DNA from: Prevotella sp. AGR2160 | Lineage (GTDB): Bacteria > Bacteroidota > Bacteroidia > Bacteroidales > Bacteroidaceae | DNA: 64,000 bases | NCBI RefSeq assembly: GCF_000424185.1 | Contig: NZ_AUJK01000001.1 | Span: 248,001 to 312,000 of the forward strand | Direction of reading: 5' to 3' | Shown here: one piece after another, positions 55,249-61,984 of the stretch | Position numbering within the stretch: the first letter of the stretch is position 1 | Layout: each line of letters begins with the position of its first letter | Notes under the pieces: generated by a model | Databases searched by the model: none | The model's input: only the letters and a program-made list of their open reading frames with translations | Told to the model about the DNA's origin: nothing | Program-made: the position numbers and the translations under genes

Positions 55249-55662
55249 TTACTTTTTTACTTCTTTACTTTTAAACACGAATCCTCGCTGCAGCGGATAG
55301 TTGAAACCCACAGCCACCAAGAAGGCAATGACACTTTTCACTACCACAAACCAACGGGCTCCCATAAGAGCCGTCACCCCGTTTGTCCCAAGGCCGTTAA
55401 TACACATACTACCCAACCAGACAACGAAATACCGAAAGGCAATATCTTTTTTATTCCTTCCATGCCCCCGAAAGACATATCGACTGTTCAACAGACAATT
55501 CGTGATTCCTCCCATTATTACACCGATAATATTCGACCAGGTATACGGCAAAATATGCCCATAGACAAGTCCCAGGGCTAGGCCGAAGTCAACGATGGAG
55601 GCGGCTGTCGCACTGGCCTCAGCTTCTAAAAAATGGAAGATTTCTGTCCGTATATTTGCCAT
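55249..55662 (-). CDS. GtrA-family membrane protein
   Basis: A 137-residue four-helix membrane protein. FGLALGLVYGHILPYTWSNIIGVIMGGITNCLLNSRYVF near 28-66 is the GtrA signature. Members often help flip polyprenyl-linked sugars or accompany lipid enzymes. The start is put at 55662, the second of two close ATGs, because TACTTTTG at 55677-55670 leaves no leader for the first. First gene of the GtrA-phosphatidyltransferase-PAP2 run. Confidence 0.8.
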   Translation of the reverse strand: MANIRTEIFHFLEAEASATAASIVDFGLALGLVYGHILPYTWSNIIGVIMGGITNCLLNSRYVFRGHGRNKKDIAFRYFVVWLGSMCINGLGTNGVTALMGARWFVVVKSVIAFLVAVGFNYPLQRGFVFKSKEVKK

Positions 55663-55669
55663 TCGCATG

Positions 55670-55677
55670 CAAAAGTA
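55670..55677 (-). promoter_or_regulatory. -7 element of the inositol-lipid operon
   Basis: TACTTTTG on the minus strand, ending 8 bp from the chosen ATG of the GtrA gene; divergent from TACCTTTG at 55730. Confidence 0.5.
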
Positions 55678-55729
55678 AAATAAAAAATTAAATTATCCAA
55701 AATCATTTCCACTTTTCTATATTTATATT

Positions 55730-55737
55730 TACCTTTG
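55730..55737 (+). promoter_or_regulatory. -7 element of the DUF5686 gene
   Basis: TACCTTTG; any start codon must lie downstream of about 55744. Confidence 0.6.
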
Positions 55738-55791
55738 CAACATCATTTTATCATAATATTGAATGTCAAAGAGATAACACGATATATCGTT

Positions 55792-58146
55792 TTGAGAAAT
55801 TTTGTCCTTTTTCTATGCTTTCTTGTCCTGAGTCTGCCAGCCCTGGCTCAACAAGACAGCATCCACATACAAAGCAATAAGAAAGATACGGTCACCTGGC
55901 ACAAGAATATCTCTGAAGTGGTCGTCAAGGCCCATCGGATCCATTACAAACGGAAGGGAAATCCTGCCGTGGAACTCATGCGCCGAGTGATCGCAGCGAA
56001 GAAACATACGGACCTGCACAACCACGATTGGCTGAGCTATGACAAATACCAGAAGATCACCGTCTCCGTCAATGATATCCAACCCGAGGATCTGGAGAAG
56101 AAATACGCCAAGAAACGACAGTATATTCTCGATCAGGTAGAGGTGTCTCCATGGAATAATAAACTTATTCTCCCTATCTCCATGGACGAGACACTCACCC
56201 ATGTCCTCTGGCGCCGACAACCTCAAAAAGAGCGGGAAATCATCGGCGGACGACAGACGGTGGGTATCACGAAACTATGGCAGACAGGAGATGTGTTCAA
56301 CGTCATGCTGAAGGATGCCTTCACCGATGTAGACCTCTACGACGATCATATCCGTCTCCTCCGCTTTCCCTTCACCTCTCCCATCGGCAACACAGCCATC
56401 TCCTTCTATCATTTCTATATCGTCGACACCGTCAAGGTCGACCGGGACTCCTGCTTTCATCTCGCCTTCATGCCGGCCAACAAACAGGATATCGGCTTCA
56501 GTGGAAACATCTGGATTGTCAAGGACTCTACGCTTCATGTCAAACGCTGTGAGCTGACACTACCTAAGCAGAGTGGCGTCAACTGGATCGACAAGATGAA
56601 AGTCATCCAACAATACGACCGTCTTGACAATGGCGAATGGGTACTGACACAAGACGATATGGCAGCAGAGATGAAGGTGACGAACTTCCTGCCGAAAGCC
56701 CTCATCGTTCGCACCACACGTCTGAGCCGCTATTCCTTCGACCCTATCCGCAAGGAATATCTCACCGGACCGGAGAAGGTTCTCTTCGAGACCGATGCTC
56801 TGCGGCGGAAGGATATCTACTGGCAACTGCGGCGACAGGCACCACTGACAGAGAGCGAGGCCCACCTGCCACGCTTCGTCAAAGCCATCAGCCACTCCCA
56901 TGGCTTTGGTCTCATCCGTACCATCTGGAACATCGGTATGGAGAACTTCGCCGAAATCATCCGCAAAGATTCTGCCAGCGTCCTCGACCTCGGACCCGTC
57001 AACACGTTTCTCAGCAAGAACTATGTCGACGGTATCCGACTGCGCCTCGCCGCACGCACACAGGCTGCCCTGAGCCCTCACTGGTTCTGGGACGGCTATG
57101 GCGCTTATGGCACGAAGAGCCACCGGTGGTACTACGGCACAAACATCACCTACTCCCTGAACCGCAAGAAGAATGCGGCCTTTGAGTTCCCGATGCGCAG
57201 TATCTCCTTCGAATCTACATCGGATGTGATGTCAGAGTCCGACCGTAACCTTCTGCATAACAAGGATAATATCTTCATGACCTTCCGTGCCGCCACGGAG
57301 AACAAGATGTTCTTCTACAACCGGCAACGACTGTCGTTCAACTACGAGACACTCTGGGGACTCAGATGGAGCGGTGCCCTAACCACGGAAAGTAACCATA
57401 CAGCGGGAACACTTCATTATATCGGTATGGACAATAACGAGATCTTCAAAATCAGAAAGAGCAATGTGACCCTCGGTATCGCCTGGGATCCGAATATCCA
57501 TTATATGAACACCAAACAACAGCGTTTCCCCGTCAACCAAGACTCCCCGAATATTGCTCTGAGCCATACCATGGACTTCAAAGGTTTCCTCGGCGGCAGC
57601 TACCGCAGCAACACGACGACACTGAGCTTCTACAAGCGTACCTGGCTCGGCTCCTGGGGAAATATCATGACCTTCGTCACGGCAAAGGCGCAGTGGAACA
57701 AGGTGCCGTTCCCCTACCTCGTTCTGCCGCCAATCAACCTGAGCTATATGGAGACACCGAACACGTTCATGCTCATGAAAGACTGGGAGTTCATGAACGA
57801 CCGACAGCTCTTCTGGTCCCTGGCCTGGCAGATGAATGGTAAGATCCTCAACCGTATCCCGCTCATCAAGAAACTCAAATGGCGTGAATACTTCGCGGTG
57901 AAAGGGATGCTCGGACATCTCACGGACAAGAACAACCCCTTCCTCGAACGGAACGCCCACGACACCATGCTCTTCTGGTTCCCCTCCGGCAGCCATGTCA
58001 TGGGCAACACCCCCTATTGGGAGTATGCCGTCGGCTTGAGCAATGTCTTCAAGTTCTTCACCATCGAATATACCCGGCGCCTCACCTACCTCCGCCCCGA
58101 CACGCATAAATGGGGCATCCGCCTGGCCTTCGACATCTCCTTCTAA
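55792..58146 (+). CDS. DUF5686-family outer membrane protein
   Basis: A large envelope protein of about 784 residues. Start is uncertain: TTG at 55792 gives a textbook signal peptide (RNFVLFLCFLVLSLPALA), while TTG at 55759 would add 11 residues; the first codon of the frame (55735) lies in the promoter. Family parts are HYKRKGNPAVELMRRVIAAKK near 55, a central lipoprotein-like domain, and a C-terminal beta-barrel with many aromatic strands ending RLAFDISF. Usually found once per Bacteroidota genome; function unknown. It usually has an N-terminal carboxypeptidase-like domain, which is short or absent here. Confidence 0.82.
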   Translation: MRNFVLFLCFLVLSLPALAQQDSIHIQSNKKDTVTWHKNISEVVVKAHRIHYKRKGNPAVELMRRVIAAKKHTDLHNHDWLSYDKYQKITVSVNDIQPEDLEKKYAKKRQYILDQVEVSPWNNKLILPISMDETLTHVLWRRQPQKEREIIGGRQTVGITKLWQTGDVFNVMLKDAFTDVDLYDDHIRLLRFPFTSPIGNTAISFYHFYIVDTVKVDRDSCFHLAFMPANKQDIGFSGNIWIVKDSTLHVKRCELTLPKQSGVNWIDKMKVIQQYDRLDNGEWVLTQDDMAAEMKVTNFLPKALIVRTTRLSRYSFDPIRKEYLTGPEKVLFETDALRRKDIYWQLRRQAPLTESEAHLPRFVKAISHSHGFGLIRTIWNIGMENFAEIIRKDSASVLDLGPVNTFLSKNYVDGIRLRLAARTQAALSPHWFWDGYGAYGTKSHRWYYGTNITYSLNRKKNAAFEFPMRSISFESTSDVMSESDRNLLHNKDNIFMTFRAATENKMFFYNRQRLSFNYETLWGLRWSGALTTESNHTAGTLHYIGMDNNEIFKIRKSNVTLGIAWDPNIHYMNTKQQRFPVNQDSPNIALSHTMDFKGFLGGSYRSNTTTLSFYKRTWLGSWGNIMTFVTAKAQWNKVPFPYLVLPPINLSYMETPNTFMLMKDWEFMNDRQLFWSLAWQMNGKILNRIPLIKKLKWREYFAVKGMLGHLTDKNNPFLERNAHDTMLFWFPSGSHVMGNTPYWEYAVGLSNVFKFFTIEYTRRLTYLRPDTHKWGIRLAFDISF

Positions 58147-58192
58147 CCGCCCCCGCCGGGCCTGCCGACGCAGCCGTCCTCCCCCCCCCGCT

Positions 58193-58230
58193 GGGCCTGC
58201 CGTCGCGTGCGTGCGCTTTGCAAGCGCACG
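58193..58230 (+). repeat. Palindromic repeat family C, copy 5
   Basis: GGGCCTGCCGTCGCGTGCGT then GCGCTTTGCAAGCGCACG. Both arms are changed (GTGCGC/GCGCAC), so pairing is kept. A fragment GGGCCTGCCGACGCAGCCGT lies just before at 58158. Confidence 0.8.
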
Positions 58231-58271
58231 AAAAACTTCCCCAAAAACTTTCATATTTCAATAAAAAACCG

Positions 58272-58279
58272 TAACTTTG
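58272..58279 (+). promoter_or_regulatory. -7 element abutting the LuxR regulator
   Basis: TAACTTTG, 7 nt before the ATG. Confidence 0.55.
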
Positions 58280-58286
58280 CCACAAT

Positions 58287-58928
58287 ATGAAAATATTACT
58301 AGCAGACAGACAAGATATCACGCGCGCCGGCATAGCCTGGCTCATCCATTCCGAGGAAGGCTACGACTATCGCTATGTAGAGGATAAGGCAGAGCTCATC
58401 GAAGCGCTCAAAAGCGATGATGACACTGTCGTCATTCTCGACTATACCCTCTTTGACCTCAATGATGCTGATGAACTTCTTATTCTGGAGGAACGCTTTC
58501 CACATACCCGATGGATTCTCTTCTCCGAAGACCTCAGTCTCGACTTTGTACGCCGACTGATCGCATCAAGTACACAGTTTAGTATTCTGTTGAAAGAGTG
58601 TCCAATGGCAGAAATACGGGAAGCCTTCAACTTTGCCGTTAAAAAGCGCCGGTATATCTGTCAGCGAATGACAGAGATGCTCCTGAAACCGGAACCGAAG
58701 GAGGAACAAGAACAGATTCATCTCACAAAGACAGAAACGGAAATCCTAAAAGATATCGCACTGGGGATGACAACAAAGGAAATTGCGGAGAAACGTATCA
58801 GTTCCTTCCACACCGTCAATACCCATCGGAAGAATATCTTCCGGAAACTCGGCGTCAACAACGCCCACGAGGCCACAAAATACGCCCTCCGCGCCGGCCT
58901 CGTCGACTCCGCCGAATATTATATTTGA
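58287..58928 (+). CDS. LuxR/NarL-family response regulator
   Basis: A 213-residue regulator. The receiver domain (about 1-125) has D7 but R8 in place of the usual second acidic residue (LLADRQD), D51 in VVILDYTLFD as likely acceptor, and K103 in ILLKEC. The C-terminal LuxR helix-turn-helix covers about 146-203 (LTKTETEILKDIALGMTTKEIAEKRISSFHTVNTHRKNIFRKLGV). No kinase is adjacent, so it is an orphan. The mRNA may be leaderless. Confidence 0.9.
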   Translation: MKILLADRQDITRAGIAWLIHSEEGYDYRYVEDKAELIEALKSDDDTVVILDYTLFDLNDADELLILEERFPHTRWILFSEDLSLDFVRRLIASSTQFSILLKECPMAEIREAFNFAVKKRRYICQRMTEMLLKPEPKEEQEQIHLTKTETEILKDIALGMTTKEIAEKRISSFHTVNTHRKNIFRKLGVNNAHEATKYALRAGLVDSAEYYI

Positions 58929-59435
58929 TTATCTCAACCACAGATTCAACGCCCCCACGATAATCAGGGCATAGATCCCGGCAAGGATATCATCGGCCAT
59001 AATGCCCCAGCCGCCCTTGACGTGATTGTCCACCCAACGGCAACCGAGAGGCTTAAAGATATCCAACAGACGGAAAGCGGCAAAACTCACGATGGCCAAC
59101 AGCCAAGTATAACGCCCGCAAGGTGCCGCCAACAACGGGATCCACACGCCGACCATCTCGTCGATAACGACCGAACGCGGATCCTCACCCCAGTAATGTT
59201 CCATAATCCCCGACGACCACGTACCGACAATCGTGGCCACGATGATCACGGCCACCAATACCCAGAAAAGTGTCTGCGGCGACAGCCACAGATAGCCGGG
59301 AATCCACATCAGCAAGGCCAGTAAGGCCCCCGCCGTCCCCGGCGCCACTGGACAGAACCCCGAGCCGAGGCCCGTGGAGATAATAACGTGCAGCCAAGGC
59401 GCCTCCCCCAGCGGATGATTATTGTTGTTGCTCAT
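58929..59435 (-). CDS. Phosphatidylglycerophosphatase A-family protein
   Basis: A 168-residue membrane phosphatase. The PgpA blocks are GSGFCPVAPGTAGALLALL near 24-42, EDPRSVVIDEMVGVWIPLL near 84-102, FRLLDIFKPLG near 122 and GGWGIMADDILAG near 141-153. It could dephosphorylate phosphatidylglycerophosphate; given the inositol-lipid genes 3.3 kb away and a PgpA-like phosphatase in the Bacteroides cluster as I recall it, phosphatidylinositol phosphate is an alternative substrate. It ends next to, and converges with, the LuxR gene. Confidence 0.88.
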   Translation of the reverse strand: MSNNNNHPLGEAPWLHVIISTGLGSGFCPVAPGTAGALLALLMWIPGYLWLSPQTLFWVLVAVIIVATIVGTWSSGIMEHYWGEDPRSVVIDEMVGVWIPLLAAPCGRYTWLLAIVSFAAFRLLDIFKPLGCRWVDNHVKGGWGIMADDILAGIYALIIVGALNLWLR

Positions 59436-59463
59436 AGTGATTTCTTGCGTTCATCGTTTCTAT

Positions 59464-59498
59464 TCTATTGCGAGCTATAGTATCTATTGCGAGCTATC
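59464..59498 (+). repeat. Tandem GAGCTAT-type repeat
   Basis: TCTATTGCGAGCTATAGTAT then CTATTGCGAGCTATC, between pgpA and the serine acetyltransferase gene. Confidence 0.55.
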
Positions 59499-59584
59499 GC
59501 TCCCTCTCGCTCCGCAAAGTTACGAAAAAATCTCCGTCCCTCACAAAAACCATCCTTTTTTTTCAGCATTTCACGAAAAAGTTG

Positions 59585-59592
59585 TATCTTTG
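59585..59592 (+). promoter_or_regulatory. -7 element of the serine acetyltransferase gene
   Basis: TATCTTTG, 27 nt before the ATG at 59620. Confidence 0.55.
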
Positions 59593-59619
59593 CAGTCATA
59601 TTATATTGGTACAAGCAAC

Positions 59620-60561
59620 ATGAGCAAGATTGATATAGCCCAACGGTTGAACAAAACGGTCAAAGCCCTCTCCGAGCAGGAGTCCCTCAACGGACTCTTC
59701 CATCAGCATCGTGATGGCGACCCACTGCCCTCAGGCAAAGTGCTCGAAGATATCATTGATATCAGTAGATCCATTCTCCTTCCCGGTTATTTCGGAAGGA
59801 ACTCCTTTACCCGACAAACCCTTGAATTCCATATCGGCGTACGCACGGAAAAACTCCAGAAACTGCTCGCCGAACAGGTCCTCGCCGGTCTGTGCTTCAG
59901 CAACCACGACGAAGAAGAAAGCGCCGATGAACTGGAATGTGAGCACTGCAAAGCTGAGGATATCGCCATGCAGGTCATCGAACAGTTCCCGAATATCCGA
60001 CGCATCCTCAGCACGGACATCACCGCAGCCTACAATGGTGACCCCGCAGCAGAGAGCCGTGAGGAGATCGTAAGCTGTTATCCCGTCATCAAGGCGCTCA
60101 CCTCTTATCGTATCGCTCATGAACTCTTCAAGCGCAACGTGCCCCTCATCCCGCGTCTCATCACGGAGATCGCCCATTCAGAGACGGGCATCGACATCCA
60201 CCCCGGCGCGCAGATCGGTGAATATTTCACCATCGACCACGGCACAGGTGTCGTCATCGGCGCTACTTGCATCATCGGCCGAAACGTAAAGCTCTATCAA
60301 GGTGTCACCCTCGGCGCCAAGAGTTTCCCGCTCGACGAGAACGGCAACCCCATCAAGGGTATCCCCCGTCACCCGATTATCAAGGATAACGTCGTCATCT
60401 ACTCCAACGCCACCATCCTCGGCCGGATCACCATCGGTGAGGGCTGTGTCGTCGGCGCCAACGTATGGGTGACGAAAGATATGAAACCGAACACGAAGAA
60501 ATATAAAAAAGACAAAATAGACAATTTAGATTTAGAATTCAATAATGGAACAGGAATTTGA
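59620..60561 (+). CDS. cysE: Serine O-acetyltransferase
   Basis: Acetylates serine for cysteine synthesis. The start at 59620 (MSKIDIAQRLNKTVKALSEQ) is chosen; earlier codons lie upstream of the promoter. The 313 residues have an N-terminal helical domain of about 190 residues and a left-handed beta-helix: SETGIDIHPGAQIGEYFTIDHGTGVVIGATCIIGRNVKLYQGVTLGAKSF near 188-238, with catalytic Asp and His, then VVIYSNATILGRITIGEGCVVGANVWVTKD. This is the long EpsC-like type. Its end overlaps the next gene by 17 nt. Confidence 0.93.
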   Translation: MSKIDIAQRLNKTVKALSEQESLNGLFHQHRDGDPLPSGKVLEDIIDISRSILLPGYFGRNSFTRQTLEFHIGVRTEKLQKLLAEQVLAGLCFSNHDEEESADELECEHCKAEDIAMQVIEQFPNIRRILSTDITAAYNGDPAAESREEIVSCYPVIKALTSYRIAHELFKRNVPLIPRLITEIAHSETGIDIHPGAQIGEYFTIDHGTGVVIGATCIIGRNVKLYQGVTLGAKSFPLDENGNPIKGIPRHPIIKDNVVIYSNATILGRITIGEGCVVGANVWVTKDMKPNTKKYKKDKIDNLDLEFNNGTGI

Positions 60562-61984
60562 ACTCATCGCCAAGACTTTCATGGGACTGGAAGAAGTCCT
60601 GGCCAAGGAGCTCACCCAACTGGGTGCCAACAATGTACAGATCGGCCGTCGCATGGTGTCGTTCTCCGGAAACAAGGAACTCATGTACCGTGCGAACTTT
60701 CAACTGCATACCGCTATCCGTATCCTCAAGCCGATAGCACACTTCAAGGCCCGCTCCGCCGAGGACATGTACACGGAGGTGAAGAAACTCGACTGGAGCA
60801 AGTATCTCGACAACAAGAAGACCTTCTCCGTCGACTCCGTCGTCTACTCCAAGGAGTTCACCAATTCCCGCTTCGTCACCTATAAGGTCAAGGACGCCAT
60901 CGTCGACTGGTTCCGTGAGCATACTGGTGAACGGCCGAATATCAGCGTCAGCAACCCCGATATACGCTTCAATATCCATATCGCCGAAGACGACGCCACA
61001 CTGAGCCTCGACTCTAGTGGGGAGAGCCTCCACCGCCGCGGCTACCGACAGGAGAGTGTCGAGGCACCGCTCAATGAGGTCCTCGCCGCCGGCATGATCC
61101 TCATGACAGGCTGGCACGGCGAGTGCGACTTCATCGATCCGATGTGCGGATCGGGAACACTGCCCATCGAGGCCGCCCTCATCGCCCGCAATATCTCCCC
61201 GGGCGTCTTCCGGAAGGAGTTCGCCTTCGAGAAATGGCCTGACTTCGATCAGGACCTCTTCGACGAGATCTATAACGACGACTCTCAGGAGCGCCCCTTC
61301 GAGCACCATATCTACGGCTACGACATCGATATGAAAGCCGTTAACACGGCACGTCTGAATGTCAAGGCTGCCGGACTGAGCAAGGAGATCACCATCGACC
61401 AGGCTGACTTCAAGACTTTCCAACAGCCTACCGAGAAGAGCATCATCGTCATGAACCCGCCCTACGGCGAGCGTATCTCCACACCGAACCTCTTGGAGAC
61501 CTATAAGATGATCGGTGAACGCTTCAAAAATGCCTTCAAGGGCAATGATGCCTGGGTACTCAGTTACCGTCAGGAATGCTTCGACGCCATCGGCCTGAAA
61601 CCGAGTATCAAAATCCCACTCTACAACGGCTCCCTGGAATGTGAGTTCCGCAAGTATGTCATGTTCGACGGTAAGATGAAAGAGTTCCGCCATGAGGGCG
61701 GCGTCGTCAAGACCGACGAGGAGAAACGGGAAATGGGACAGAAGCACCGCTTCAAGAAGAACCGTGAGTTCAAGCGCCGTCTCGAAGAGGAGGAGAACAA
61801 CGAGGAAGGGGATATCCGCACCTTCAAGTTCCATAAGTTCAACGACTTCGACAACAAGGGCAGCCGCTTCGCCGGCAAGCGCCGCTTCTCCGATGACGGC
61901 GACAGCCGTGGCGGCCGTGGCTTCAAAAAAGAGAAATTTAGTAAACGCGGAAAATTCAATAAGTTTAAGAATGATGAAGACTAA
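60545..61984 (+). CDS. THUMP-domain 23S rRNA methyltransferase (RlmL-like)
   Basis: A 479-residue SAM-dependent RNA methyltransferase. THUMP domain about 45-155, methyltransferase core with FIDPMCGSGTLPIEAALIARNI near 197-218 and the catalytic NPPYGERIS near 304. It resembles the N-terminal half of E. coli RlmKL (m2G2445 type). The last 95 residues form a Lys/Arg/Glu/Gly-rich tail (RGGRGFKKEKFSKRGKFNKF) likely to bind RNA. It overlaps cysE and is followed by the S9 peptidase with a start that overlaps its stop. Confidence 0.92.
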   Translation: MEQEFELIAKTFMGLEEVLAKELTQLGANNVQIGRRMVSFSGNKELMYRANFQLHTAIRILKPIAHFKARSAEDMYTEVKKLDWSKYLDNKKTFSVDSVVYSKEFTNSRFVTYKVKDAIVDWFREHTGERPNISVSNPDIRFNIHIAEDDATLSLDSSGESLHRRGYRQESVEAPLNEVLAAGMILMTGWHGECDFIDPMCGSGTLPIEAALIARNISPGVFRKEFAFEKWPDFDQDLFDEIYNDDSQERPFEHHIYGYDIDMKAVNTARLNVKAAGLSKEITIDQADFKTFQQPTEKSIIVMNPPYGERISTPNLLETYKMIGERFKNAFKGNDAWVLSYRQECFDAIGLKPSIKIPLYNGSLECEFRKYVMFDGKMKEFRHEGGVVKTDEEKREMGQKHRFKKNREFKRRLEEEENNEEGDIRTFKFHKFNDFDNKGSRFAGKRRFSDDGDSRGGRGFKKEKFSKRGKFNKFKNDED

